Origin: Actinomycetota bacterium
Lineage (GTDB): Bacteria; Actinomycetota; Thermoleophilia; Miltoncostaeales; Miltoncostaeaceae
Length of the DNA stretch: 64,000 nucleotides
NCBI GenBank assembly: GCA_016870155.1
Contig: VGCE01000001.1
Span: forward strand, 62,001-126,000
Direction: 5' to 3'
Shown here: piece after piece, positions 49,376 to 57,685 of the stretch
Layout of the letters: the number at the start of each line of letters is the position of its first letter
How positions within the stretch are numbered: the first letter of the stretch is position 1
Notes under the pieces: model-generated
What the model was told of the DNA's origin: nothing
The model's database searches: none
What the model saw: only the letters and a program-made list of their open reading frames with translations
Made by a program: the position numbers and the translations under genes

Positions 49376-50263
49376 GTGGACGCGGTCGACATCATCATCA
49401 TGGCGGCCGCCGGAGTGGGGCTCGTCGCCTTCGTGGTGCTAGCCGTCATCATCCTCCGGCAGGGTCGCTCGATACGGGAACTCGAGGACCGCATCGGTCC
49501 GCCGGTTCCCCCGGCTGCCGCTCCCTCGCTCGAGCGCGTGCGTGCCCTCACGGCCGGGGCCGTGGCGGCCGCGCCGGCGCCCGAGGCACCCGCTGCCGAC
49601 CAGCCCGCCGAGCCGGCCCGTCCGCCGACCGCGCGCGCGCAGGCTCGCGCGCGGACCCAGGCCGGGGCCGCCGCCGCAGGGGCCGCGGCGGCAGGGGGCG
49701 CACCGGCCCCCGATCGCGCAGCCGGCGACCACGAGGTGCCGCCGCCGGCACCGGCGAAGCGCGCGCGGGCGCCCGAGGAATCATCGGGGCGCGGGTTCCT
49801 GGTGGGCATCGCCGTCTTGCTCGCCCTGACGATAATCGGCCTCGGCGGATGGTGGTTCTTCCTGCGCGGCGACGGCAGCAGCACCCCCGGGCCGTCCGCC
49901 GGGACGCAGACCACGGCGACCGTGGGGGACACCGGGGAGGTGCCCGAGGACATCCCGCCCCTTGCCAACAAGGCGGCGTACACCGTTGCCGTGCTCAATG
50001 CCAGCGACATCACCGGGGCTGCCGCAAACAAGGTGGCACCGCGCGTGCAGGCCGACGGCTACACGCTCGGGGTGGTGGACAACGCCACGAAGCAGGACCT
50101 CACCAAGTCCGAGGTGCAGTACGTGACCGGCCGCAAGGAGGTGGCCTGGAACCTGGCCGAGGACCTCGGCATCACCAGGGCGGTGCCCGTCAACGCGCTG
50201 GCGCAGGGGCGTATCGGCACCGCGGACGCGGTGGTCGTGGTGGGTATTGACCTCGCGAAGTAA
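49376..50263 (+). CDS. Membrane protein with LytR_C domain
   Basis: 295 residues. N-terminal membrane helix (IIIMAAAGVGLVAFVVLAVI), an Ala/Pro/Arg-rich low-complexity linker of about 95 residues, a second helix (FLVGIAVLLALTIIGLGGWW, about 141-160), a Thr-rich stretch, then a LytR_C-like domain (YTVAVLNASDITGAAANKVA, ADGYTLGVVDNATKQDL, EVQYVTGRKEVAWNLAEDLG). The domain accompanies LytR-CpsA-Psr proteins in cell envelope work, but no LCP catalytic domain is present here. GTG start from the TAGCGT box. Confidence 0.75.
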   Translation: MDAVDIIIMAAAGVGLVAFVVLAVIILRQGRSIRELEDRIGPPVPPAAAPSLERVRALTAGAVAAAPAPEAPAADQPAEPARPPTARAQARARTQAGAAAAGAAAAGGAPAPDRAAGDHEVPPPAPAKRARAPEESSGRGFLVGIAVLLALTIIGLGGWWFFLRGDGSSTPGPSAGTQTTATVGDTGEVPEDIPPLANKAAYTVAVLNASDITGAAANKVAPRVQADGYTLGVVDNATKQDLTKSEVQYVTGRKEVAWNLAEDLGITRAVPVNALAQGRIGTADAVVVVGIDLAK

Positions 50264-51796
50264 CTAGGCCGGGGTGCCGTGGCCCCCGCCGCCCGGGGTG
50301 CGCTGCTCCACGACCGACCCGGCGGGCAGGCGCCCGCGCCACTTGCCCGGCACGATGACGCCGTCCACCAGCGTCTCGCCGCGCATCGCGTCGCCACCGC
50401 CCACCGATCCGCGCGGCGCGCTGCGACGGCGCTCCGCGATGAGGGACACGTCGGCCGGCTCGAGCACAACGAGGCGGCGCACCACCCCGTCGCCGCCGCG
50501 TCGGGCGCCGCCCCCTCCCGAGCCGCGGCGCACGGCGTAGCGCTCCACCCGCACGGGCATCGCGAGCTCCAGGGCCTCCACGGGCGTGTTCAGGGTGTTG
50601 CTCATGGCCACGTGCACCGCCGACGGCCCATCCGCCCGTGAGGACGCCCCCTGCCCGCCGCCGAGGGTCTCGAAGTACACGCGGCCCGCGAAACCGAGCG
50701 TGAGGTTGTTCATGGTTCCCTGCCCCTGGGCCGGCACGTCGGCGGGGCCGGCAAGCGCCGCGAGCACCGCATCGGCGATGCGGCTCGATGCCTCCACGTT
50801 GCCCGCCGCCACAGCCGACCCCGGGGGGGCATTCACCAGCGTGCCGGGGGGCGCGACGATGCGGACGGGCGCATATGCGCCGGCTGACGCGGGGATGTCC
50901 GGGTCGGTGGCCACGCGCACGGCGAAGAACACCGACGACCGGGTGACCGCGATGGGGCAGTTGAGGTTGCCGGGTCCGGCAGCGTCGGTTCCCGTGAAGT
51001 CCACCGTCATGGTATCCGCGCTGATCGCCACGCGAACCCGGATGACGATGTCCTCATCGGTGACGCCATCGCCCTCGATGGCCTCGGCGGCAGACCACTC
51101 GCCATCCGGCATCGCGGCGATGGATGCCCGGGTGCGCCGCTCGGCGTACGCGAGCAGCGCGTCCATGGCCACGGCGAGCGCATCCGGCCCCCCGCGGCGG
51201 GCGCAGAGGTCATCGAGGCGCCGCTGCGCCAGGTCGTGGGCGGCCAGCTGCGCGGCGATGTCGCCGTGGCGCTCGGCGGGCGCGCGCGAGTTGGCGACGA
51301 TGATGTCCATTACGCCCTGCTCCGGTCCGGCGGCGGTGGCGATGCGCACCGGCGGGATCACCAGCCCCTCCTGCAGCAGCTCCCGCGCCCCCGCGGGCAT
51401 CGACCCCGGCGTCATGCCTCCCACGTCGGCGTGGTGCGCGCGCGTGACCGCGTGGGCCACCACGCGCCCACCGATGTTCACCGGCGACACGATCGTGAGG
51501 TCGGGCAGGTGGGTTCCGCCGGTGAACGGGTCGTTCACGATCCATGCCTCGCCGGGGGCGGCTCCCGTGGCCATCACGGCCTCGACGGCCTCGGGCATGG
51601 CGCCCAGGTGCACCGGGATCGAGTCGGCCTGGGCCACCATGCGCCCCTGCGCGTCGAACAGCGCGGTGCTGCAGTCGCGTCGCTCCTTGATGGTCACGCT
51701 GAAGGCCGACCTCACGAGCGCCGCCTGCATCTCGTCGGCCACGGCGCGCAGGGCTGCGCCCCACACCTGCAGCGCGATCGGGTCGAGGCCGCTCAC
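50264..51796 (-). CDS. Hydantoinase B / 5-oxoprolinase subunit
   Basis: 510 residues of the HyuB family, catalysing with HyuA the ATP-dependent opening of hydantoin, 5-oxoproline or related cyclic amides, or acetone carboxylation. Motifs: VADEMQAALVRSAFSVTIKE, GDCSTALFD-type RRDCSTALFDAQGRMVAQ, VNDPFTGGTHLPDLTIVSPV and AHHADVGGMTPGSMP with the metal-type histidines. GTG overlaps the HyuA stop by 4 bases. The C-terminus is Gly/Arg-rich. The TAG is immediately next to the convergent LytR_C stop. Confidence 0.85.
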   Translation of the reverse strand: MSGLDPIALQVWGAALRAVADEMQAALVRSAFSVTIKERRDCSTALFDAQGRMVAQADSIPVHLGAMPEAVEAVMATGAAPGEAWIVNDPFTGGTHLPDLTIVSPVNIGGRVVAHAVTRAHHADVGGMTPGSMPAGARELLQEGLVIPPVRIATAAGPEQGVMDIIVANSRAPAERHGDIAAQLAAHDLAQRRLDDLCARRGGPDALAVAMDALLAYAERRTRASIAAMPDGEWSAAEAIEGDGVTDEDIVIRVRVAISADTMTVDFTGTDAAGPGNLNCPIAVTRSSVFFAVRVATDPDIPASAGAYAPVRIVAPPGTLVNAPPGSAVAAGNVEASSRIADAVLAALAGPADVPAQGQGTMNNLTLGFAGRVYFETLGGGQGASSRADGPSAVHVAMSNTLNTPVEALELAMPVRVERYAVRRGSGGGGARRGGDGVVRRLVVLEPADVSLIAERRRSAPRGSVGGGDAMRGETLVDGVIVPGKWRGRLPAGSVVEQRTPGGGGHGTPA

Positions 51797-53715
51797 AGTC
51801 GCTCCATGCGGATGGTGCCGTCTGCATGCTCCACCGCGCGCCAGCCCGGTGCCACCCAGCAGGTGGCCCCTGACATGGGTATCGAGGCCGGCCCCTCATG
51901 CAGGGCAACCGGGTCATCGGGTCCGTGCAGGTCGAGCGGCGGGCCGTCCGTGATCGTGGCCAGGCGCACCGACACCACCTCCACGGGCACGCCGCGCATG
52001 GCGCGCCCGGCGGCCTGTGCGTGCGCCGCATGGAAGGAATCCTCGAGTGCCGCGGCGGAGTCCCGGGGATCCCACGGCACCGTAAGCGCATGGCTCTGGC
52101 CGACGTAGCGGCAGTCCGCACGGGCCTCGAGGCGGCCCTGCGGCAGCTCAGCCCGCGCGCGCTGCGCGAGCGGCTCCATTGCAGCGGCGAGCCCGCCGGT
52201 ATCCTCGGTCGGAAGCAGGACGCTCTGCACGTAGTCGCGGCGCTCCCCGGCCACCACCATGCCGAGGGCCGCGAGCACCCCGGCGGTCGCGGGGCAGGTG
52301 ATGCGATCCATACCGAGGCCATCCGCCACCGCGCAGGCGTGCAACGGGCCTGCGCCGCCGAATGCGATGAGCACGCCCGCCCGCGGGTCGACGCCCCGCT
52401 CCACGCTCACCACGTGCAGCGCGGACACCATCTCCTGCACGGCGACCTCCACGATGCCGCGCGCGCAGTCGTCCACCGGCAGGCCGAGCTCGGCGGCGAG
52501 TGACGACACGGCGTCGTGCGCCGGCGTCTTTTGCAGGGTGACGGTGCCGCCCACCCCGAGGTCGCCTGCCACCCGGCCGAGCACGACGTTGGCGTCGGTG
52601 ACCGTGGGTGCGGTGCCCCCGCGGCCGTACGCGGCCGGACCCGGCAGGGCGCCGGCCGAGCGGGGTCCCACGCGCAGCGCACCCCCGGCGTCTGCCCACG
52701 CGATGCTCCCCCCGCCCGCAGAGACCGTCTCGATGTCGAGCATCGGCAGGTGCACCGGGTGCCCCACCACCACGTTGCCGTGCGCGCGGCCGGGGCGTCC
52801 GTCGGTGATGAGCGCGACATCGCATGAGGTGCCGCCCATGTCGAAGGCCAGGGCCACGCCGGCGCCATCGGCGCGGGCGACGTCCGCAGCCCCCATCACG
52901 CCCCCCGCGGGGCCTGAGAGCACCGTGCGTGACGCGTGGGCGGCGGCATCGTGCAGCGGCATCAGTCCGCCGCTCGACTGCATGATGGCGGGGGCGGGCA
53001 GGCCCTCGCGTGCGGCCCGGGCGCCCAGCGCCTCGAGGTACTCGGCCAGCACGGGGGTGAGATAGGCGTCGAGCGCCGTGGTGGCGATGCGCTCGTACTC
53101 GCGCACCTCGGGCAGCACGTCGCTCGAGGTGCACACGTGCACCCCCGGCAGATCCGCGCGCAGGCGCGCCGCGATCGCCTGCTCATGGCCGGGCTCCGCG
53201 TATGAGAACAGCAGCCCCACCGCCACCGCCTCGGGGGCCAAGGCCCTCACGCTGCTCGCCACGGCGTCCAGGGCATCGGGCGTGAGCGGCGTGACCACCC
53301 CGTCGGCTCCCACGCGCTCGCGCGCGGCGACGACGCGATCAGGGGGCACGAGCGGGGGCGGGTGGTGCGCGTCCAGCCGGTACAGCGAGGCACGGTCCTG
53401 GCGGCGTAGCTCCAGGACGTCCTCCAGGCCCTCCGTGGCCACCAGGACCGTGCGGGCCCCGGTGCCCTCGAGCATCGCGTTGGTGCCCACGGTCATGCCG
53501 TGCGCGATCCGCCCCACCGCACCGGGTTCGATCCCGGCCGCATCCAGCGCGGCCCGCACGGCGCGGATCACGCCCTCGCCCTGGTCGTCGGGAGTGGTGG
53601 GCACCTTCGCGGCATGCACGCGTCCGCCGATGGCCACCACCGCATCGGTGAAGGTTCCCCCGACGTCGACGCCGACCAGCGCGAGGGGGGTTTCACCCCG
53701 GGTGGGATCTACCAT
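51793..53715 (-). CDS. Hydantoinase A / N-methylhydantoinase ATPase subunit
   Basis: 640 residues. Actin-like ATPase fold with VGVDVGGTFTDAVVAIGGRV at the start, HGMTVGTNAMLEGTGARTVL, SSGGLMPLHDAAAHASRTVL, the FDMGGTSCDVALI phosphate-binding motif and AFGGAGPLHACAVADGLGMD. Partner of the downstream HyuB. ATG at 53715 follows a TAGATT box by 8 bases; ATG at 53721 is the alternative. The start codon overlaps that of the divergent gene. Substrate (hydantoin, oxoproline or acetone) cannot be told from sequence. Confidence 0.86.
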   Translation of the reverse strand: MVDPTRGETPLALVGVDVGGTFTDAVVAIGGRVHAAKVPTTPDDQGEGVIRAVRAALDAAGIEPGAVGRIAHGMTVGTNAMLEGTGARTVLVATEGLEDVLELRRQDRASLYRLDAHHPPPLVPPDRVVAARERVGADGVVTPLTPDALDAVASSVRALAPEAVAVGLLFSYAEPGHEQAIAARLRADLPGVHVCTSSDVLPEVREYERIATTALDAYLTPVLAEYLEALGARAAREGLPAPAIMQSSGGLMPLHDAAAHASRTVLSGPAGGVMGAADVARADGAGVALAFDMGGTSCDVALITDGRPGRAHGNVVVGHPVHLPMLDIETVSAGGGSIAWADAGGALRVGPRSAGALPGPAAYGRGGTAPTVTDANVVLGRVAGDLGVGGTVTLQKTPAHDAVSSLAAELGLPVDDCARGIVEVAVQEMVSALHVVSVERGVDPRAGVLIAFGGAGPLHACAVADGLGMDRITCPATAGVLAALGMVVAGERRDYVQSVLLPTEDTGGLAAAMEPLAQRARAELPQGRLEARADCRYVGQSHALTVPWDPRDSAAALEDSFHAAHAQAAGRAMRGVPVEVVSVRLATITDGPPLDLHGPDDPVALHEGPASIPMSGATCWVAPGWRAVEHADGTIRMERL

Positions 53716-53719
53716 GGCC

Positions 53720-54607
53720 ATGCAATCTATCCCCGACCTCGGGAGGCCCGTCCTGCGCGCCAGGCTCGCCCTCGCCATCATCGCCGTCACCCCCGCCCTC
53801 GCCGCGAGTCAATCGGTGGTGCCCGCTCTGGGGCCGTCGCTGGGTCTCGAGCCCGTGCCCAACGGCGATCTGGTCGCCGGGCTCGAGGGCTGGAGCCAGA
53901 TCGGGCCCACCGTGACGCTCATCGGCGGGCCCATCATCGAGGCCGGTGACAACACCACGGTGGTCGGCCCGGCATTCACGGTGCCGCCCACGGCCCAGTC
54001 GCTGCCGATGGTGCTGGGGGTGCCCGGCGCCAACGCCGCGCTCGACATCCGGGCCCGTCCGGTGGAGGGGGGGGACGACATTCCGCTGGCCACCATCATT
54101 CCCGACAGGGCCGTGCGGTCGTGGGACGTGGGCGTGGCGGCCATTCGCGGGCGAACGGTGCGCATCGTGATCGACCCGGTAACGGGGTTGGGGCGCCGGG
54201 TCTACGTGCGGTCCATCGGGCCCCCGGTCGAGGTGCTGCCGGGCTGGTCGGTCACGAGCGGGCTCCCCGTGGTGGCCGCGCGCTGGGGCCGCCGCGGGCT
54301 CGACGTGCAGGATTCCCCGCTCGCCGCCACCACCGTGCCGTTCACCCCCGCCGCCCGCACGCGGTTCGTGGGCATCTCCGTGCGGGGGGCCGGTCGCATC
54401 ACGGCATCGATGCGCGGTCGGTCCCAGCGCGCCACGGCCAGGGCCGGGTCGTGGACCACCGTGCGCTTCGCGGTGCCCCCCGGCCTCAGCGGAGCGCGCA
54501 TCTCCTTCACGGCGCGTCCGGCTGCCGGGGAGCGCCTGATGGTGGCGGGCATCGGGGCACCGGTGGCGCCGAAGAAGCCCGCGCCCACGCGCCAGCAGCC
54601 GCGCTAG
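53720..54607 (+). CDS. Secreted protein with probable carbohydrate-binding-like beta-sandwich
   Basis: 295 residues. The N-terminal hydrophobic segment (ARLALAIIAVTPALAASQ) is a probable signal peptide. VPNGDLVAGLEGWSQ is the typical opening of CBM4_9-like beta-sandwich modules. Two such domains may be present (about 45-175 and 180-280). The tail is basic and Pro-rich (KKPAPTRQQPR). ATG at 53720; ATG at 53714 is the other choice. Both sit inside a CCATGGCCATG that also carries the divergent HyuA start codons. Its TAG shares CTAG with the next, convergent gene. No enzyme motif seen. Confidence 0.65.
   Translation: MQSIPDLGRPVLRARLALAIIAVTPALAASQSVVPALGPSLGLEPVPNGDLVAGLEGWSQIGPTVTLIGGPIIEAGDNTTVVGPAFTVPPTAQSLPMVLGVPGANAALDIRARPVEGGDDIPLATIIPDRAVRSWDVGVAAIRGRTVRIVIDPVTGLGRRVYVRSIGPPVEVLPGWSVTSGLPVVAARWGRRGLDVQDSPLAATTVPFTPAARTRFVGISVRGAGRITASMRGRSQRATARAGSWTTVRFAVPPGLSGARISFTARPAAGERLMVAGIGAPVAPKKPAPTRQQPR
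53724..53729 (-). promoter_or_regulatory. Putative -10 box TAGATT of hyuA
   Basis: On the minus strand TAGATT lies 8 bases before the ATG at 53715. It falls within codons 2-4 of the divergent secreted protein gene. Confidence 0.4.
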
Positions 54608-55506
54608 CCGACCTGGCGCGGGTACGCCCCGGGCCAGCGGGGCAGCAGGGCACGCGCCTGGGCCAGTGCCCCGCTGCGCGTGTCGTACGTGCCGGAGAAC
54701 ACCACCCAGTAGCCGGGGCGAAGCGGCGGGTGGTCCGTGCTGAACAGCACGCCTCCGGGCTGTCCCTGCGACTGCAGGCGCGATGCCGCTGCCCGGGCGT
54801 CCGATTCGTTGCGCACGCTCGACACGATGGCCGTCCAACCGGTGGTGCCGGCCGGCCAGTCATCCCCGCTCACGCCGCCGGTTCCGCCCGGGTCGGATGA
54901 GCCCGAGGTGTCGGTCGGGTACGGCTCGGTCGTGGCGGGGAACTCGCTGGTGGTCTGTCCCCCGCTCGGCCCGGTCTCGGTGTAGATGCCGCTCGGCACC
55001 GATGCCGTGGTGTCGGTGGGCAGCGGGGTGGTGGACGTGGTGTCCACCGTTGGCGTGGTGTAGGTGGTGTCCATCGGCAGGGTGCCCGTGGTGTCGCCCG
55101 GCAGGCTCGAGTCGGTCTCGGTGGTGGGCACCGTCAGGTCGGGCACCGTGATCACCCGCGAGGTCTCCGGCCCGGTCACCCCGGATGCCGCGTTGGCGTC
55201 ATCCTGTGATGCCACGTATGCGAGGGCGCCCGCGCCGGCGCCCAGCATGGCAAGGCCGGCGGCCACGATGACCAGGCCCCCCCCGCCGCGGCGCAGGCGC
55301 GGGGCGTCCTTGGTGGGCGAACCGCACTCGAGGCAGTAGGTCTGGCCGGGGTCGAGCTCGGCGCCGCACACAGTGCAGTGCTGGGGCGCAGGGGCCTCCT
55401 CCGGAGCAGCAGCAGCGCTCTCGTCGGCGGGTTGCCCTGCCGCACCGGTGCCCTTGGGGTGTGGTGAGTCCGCCCCTCCGGGGCCCGGATAGGGAAGCTC
55501 CGGCAT
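54604..55506 (-). CDS. Zinc-ribbon, transmembrane, SPOR-domain protein
   Basis: 300 residues. In order: disordered Pro/Ala N-terminus; a CxxC-CxxC zinc ribbon (CTVCGAELDPGQTYCLECG, about residues 44-62); a basic stretch; one membrane helix (GGLVIVAAGLAMLGAGAGAL); a Thr/Asp/Pro-rich linker with repeated DTT and TTP; and a C-terminal SPOR-like domain (TAIVSSVRNESDARAAASRL, YWVVFSGTYDTRSGALAQAR). SPOR domains bind denuded peptidoglycan glycans, so the protein could link a cytoplasmic zinc-ribbon contact to septal wall. Overlaps the upstream zinc-ribbon gene by one base. Confidence 0.72.
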   Translation of the reverse strand: MPELPYPGPGGADSPHPKGTGAAGQPADESAAAAPEEAPAPQHCTVCGAELDPGQTYCLECGSPTKDAPRLRRGGGGLVIVAAGLAMLGAGAGALAYVASQDDANAASGVTGPETSRVITVPDLTVPTTETDSSLPGDTTGTLPMDTTYTTPTVDTTSTTPLPTDTTASVPSGIYTETGPSGGQTTSEFPATTEPYPTDTSGSSDPGGTGGVSGDDWPAGTTGWTAIVSSVRNESDARAAASRLQSQGQPGGVLFSTDHPPLRPGYWVVFSGTYDTRSGALAQARALLPRWPGAYPRQVG

Positions 55507-56138
55507 CAGGCGCCGTCCTCATCCTGCGGGGGGATGGCCGCGGTCGGCTGCGGGTCACCGTCCACGATCACGGTGGTCACCTGCTCGTCCACGATGACGG
55601 TGGTGGGCTGGTCCTCCTCGATGACCGCGTCGACCACCACGACGTCGGGCTTGAGGGGTGCTCCGCACGCGGCGCAGAAGTTGGCCGTCGAGCGCGAGTG
55701 GAATCCGCACGCCGGACACGTGATGCTGCCGCCGCGGCCCGCCTGCCGACGATCGCGGCGGTCCTGCCTCAGCTGGTCCAGTTGCGCGCTGAGGTCGTCC
55801 ACCTGAGCTCGGATGTCCGTCACCTCTGCTGCGCGTCGTCGCATGACGTCCTCGGCGAGCAGGCCGCGCGAGTGGAGTTCCATGGCCAGGCCGCCGAGGT
55901 CGAAGATGCCCTGCTCGTACTGTGCGGTGAGCTGGCGCCGCCGACGCTTGACCACCCCGGGACGGATGCGATCAGGCGTGATGTCAGCGTCGGCGGACGT
56001 GTCCGCGCCGGTTGCCGCGGCTTGCGCGGCAGGGTCCGTGGCCGCCGCGGCCTCCCTGCGCCGCAGGAAGAGAAAGCGCTTGGGCTGCGGCGAGGGGTCG
56101 GTGCTCTCAGCGGGCGTTTCGGGTGCGGGATCGGTCAT
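55506..56138 (-). CDS. Coiled-coil zinc-ribbon protein
   Basis: 210 residues. Disordered acidic N-terminus, a basic patch (RIRPGVVKRRRRQLTAQYEQ), a helical/coiled-coil region (DIRAQVDDLSAQLDQLRQDR), a four-cysteine zinc ribbon (CPACGFHSRSTANFCAACG) and a C-terminal acidic Val/Thr-rich tail with a TTVIVD repeat. No catalytic motif; family not recognised. It is translationally coupled to the zinc-ribbon/SPOR gene. A TACGAT box lies 12 bases upstream of the ATG. Confidence 0.65.
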   Translation of the reverse strand: MTDPAPETPAESTDPSPQPKRFLFLRRREAAAATDPAAQAAATGADTSADADITPDRIRPGVVKRRRRQLTAQYEQGIFDLGGLAMELHSRGLLAEDVMRRRAAEVTDIRAQVDDLSAQLDQLRQDRRDRRQAGRGGSITCPACGFHSRSTANFCAACGAPLKPDVVVVDAVIEEDQPTTVIVDEQVTTVIVDGDPQPTAAIPPQDEDGA

Positions 56139-56150
56139 CTCTCAACGCCA

Positions 56151-56156
56151 ATCGTA
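56151..56156 (-). promoter_or_regulatory. Putative -10 box TACGAT of the zinc-ribbon gene pair
   Basis: On the minus strand TACGAT lies 12 bases before the ATG at 56138, allowing a leader of only about five bases. Confidence 0.4.
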
Positions 56157-56234
56157 ACCGCGCGGGCCGGACGGCGAACACGGCGTGTCACGCCGTTTGA
56201 GGACCGCCCGATTGACGCCGCGGAGCGTCCCCGG

Positions 56235-56240
56235 TATGGT
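56235..56240 (+). promoter_or_regulatory. Putative -10 box TATGGT ahead of the SAM riboswitch
   Basis: TATGGT lies just upstream of the first stem of the S-box RNA, so transcription would start near 56247. Confidence 0.45.
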
Positions 56241-56246
56241 CCTGAT

Positions 56247-56365
56247 CGCTTAACGCATCAAGAGCGGTGGAGGGACAGGCCCTTTGAAACCGCGGCAACC
56301 AGCGCGATAGCGCCAGGTGCCAATTCCTACAGGCATTCGTGCCTGGGAGATGCACGAGGCAAGCG
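56247..56365 (+). ncRNA. SAM-I (S-box) riboswitch aptamer
   Basis: The core matches the S-box consensus in order: AAGAGCGGTGGAGGGACAGG, GGCCCTTTGAAACCGCGGCA with the ACC that follows, then GGTGCCAATTCC and a closing GAGATGC. Stem P1 pairs GCATC (56255-56259) with GATGC (56349-56353), and an outer helix pairs CGCTT (56247-56251) with AAGCG (56361-56365). P3 is the GCGCGATAGCGC hairpin and P4 is CAGGCATTCGTGCCTG. This class binds S-adenosylmethionine and turns genes off when it is abundant. The 51 bases between aptamer and start contain CCCTCG and CTCCC runs that could pair with the CGAGAGGAGG Shine-Dalgarno region, suggesting translational control. Confidence 0.93.
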
Positions 56366-56416
56366 CTTCCCGATACGAAGCGCCCTCGGACTCCCGGCTA
56401 CGAGAGGAGGACGAGG

Positions 56417-57685
56417 ATGACGGCAGTGACAGGGCGGGCCACCGGCGCACGGGGCCTGCGATGCAAGGAATGCGGCGAGGAACTTCCGCTCGGGGCGTCG
56501 TACGCCTGCGAGTTCTGCTTCGGGCCGCTCGAGGTGGCCTACGACCGCGACGTACTCAGGGCCACCGTCACGCGCGAGTCGATCGAAGCCGGCCCTCCGT
56601 CCATCTGGCGGTATGCCGCCCTTTTGCCCTGCGCCCCCGAGGACCCCACCGCGGGCCTCCCGGTGGGGCTCAGCCCCCTCGTGCGGGCCCCGCGGCTGGC
56701 CGAGCGCCTCGGCCTCGGCGAGGTGTGGGTGAAGAACGAGACGGCGAATCCCACCCATTCGTTCAAGGATCGCGTGGTGAGCGTGGCGCTGCAGAAGGCC
56801 CGCGAGCTGGGCTACGAAGTGGCCGCATGCGCCTCCACGGGCAACTTGGCGCAGTCGGTGGCCGCCCACGCCGCCGCCGCCGGGATGAAGAGCTACGTGT
56901 TCGTGCCGGCCGACCTCGAGCACCAGAAGATCATCGCCACCGGCATCTACGGATGCACCCTCGTGGCGGTGGACGGCACGTACGACGATGTCAACCGCCT
57001 GTGCATGGAGCTGGCCGCCGACCGCCCCTGGGCATTCGTGAACGTCAACGTGCGCCCGTACTACAGCGAGGGCTCGAAGACGCTGGCGTACGAGACGGCG
57101 GAGCAACTGGGCTGGACCCTGCCCGACCGCTGCGTGGTGCCCATCGCCTCGGGGTCGCTCTACACCAAGATCCACCGGGGCTTCACGGAGCTCTTGGACC
57201 TCGGGCTGGTGGAGGGCGGCGTTCCCGCGATGAACGGCGCGCAGGCAGAGGGCTGTGGCCCCGTGGCCGCTGCATATGAAGCCGGGGTCGACTTCGTGTC
57301 TCCCGTGCGCCCCGAGACCATCGCCAAGAGCCTCGCCATCGGCAACCCGGCCGACGGGCTGTTCGCGCTCGACGTGGCGCGCGGCACCGGTGGTGGCATC
57401 GACGCGGTGACCGAGGAGGAGATCACCGATGGCATCGCCCTGCTGGCCGAGACCACCGGCGTCTTCACCGAGACCGCCGGGGGCGTGACCACCGCGGTGC
57501 TGACGCGCCTCGCCGAGCGCGGCGAGATCGGCCGCGACGAGCGCGTGGTCATCTACATCACCGGCGACGGGCTCAAGACCCTCGACGCCGTGGCCGAGCG
57601 GGTGGAGCCGGTGACCATCCGCCCGACGGTCGCCGAGTTCGAGGCCGCGGTATCCGCCACCTCGACCCTGGAGGTCGGGCGATGA
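56417..57685 (+). CDS. Threonine synthase-like PLP enzyme under SAM riboswitch control
   Basis: 422 residues, fold type II PLP enzyme related to ThrC. An N-terminal zinc ribbon (C16, C19, C31, C34: LRCKECG, CEFCFG) precedes the core. The PLP lysine is K117 in NPTHSFKDRV, where classical ThrC usually has a glycine before SFKDR; ACASTGNLAQSVAAHA and PIASGSLYTKIHRG follow. ATG is fixed by AGGAGG 6 bases upstream. Annotated as threonine synthase by similarity, but the S-box leader and the adjoining cysO gene (ATGA overlap) point to sulfur/methionine metabolism. It could use O-phosphohomoserine with a CysO thiocarboxylate to make homocysteine; this is inference. Confidence 0.8.
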   Translation: MTAVTGRATGARGLRCKECGEELPLGASYACEFCFGPLEVAYDRDVLRATVTRESIEAGPPSIWRYAALLPCAPEDPTAGLPVGLSPLVRAPRLAERLGLGEVWVKNETANPTHSFKDRVVSVALQKARELGYEVAACASTGNLAQSVAAHAAAAGMKSYVFVPADLEHQKIIATGIYGCTLVAVDGTYDDVNRLCMELAADRPWAFVNVNVRPYYSEGSKTLAYETAEQLGWTLPDRCVVPIASGSLYTKIHRGFTELLDLGLVEGGVPAMNGAQAEGCGPVAAAYEAGVDFVSPVRPETIAKSLAIGNPADGLFALDVARGTGGGIDAVTEEEITDGIALLAETTGVFTETAGGVTTAVLTRLAERGEIGRDERVVIYITGDGLKTLDAVAERVEPVTIRPTVAEFEAAVSATSTLEVGR

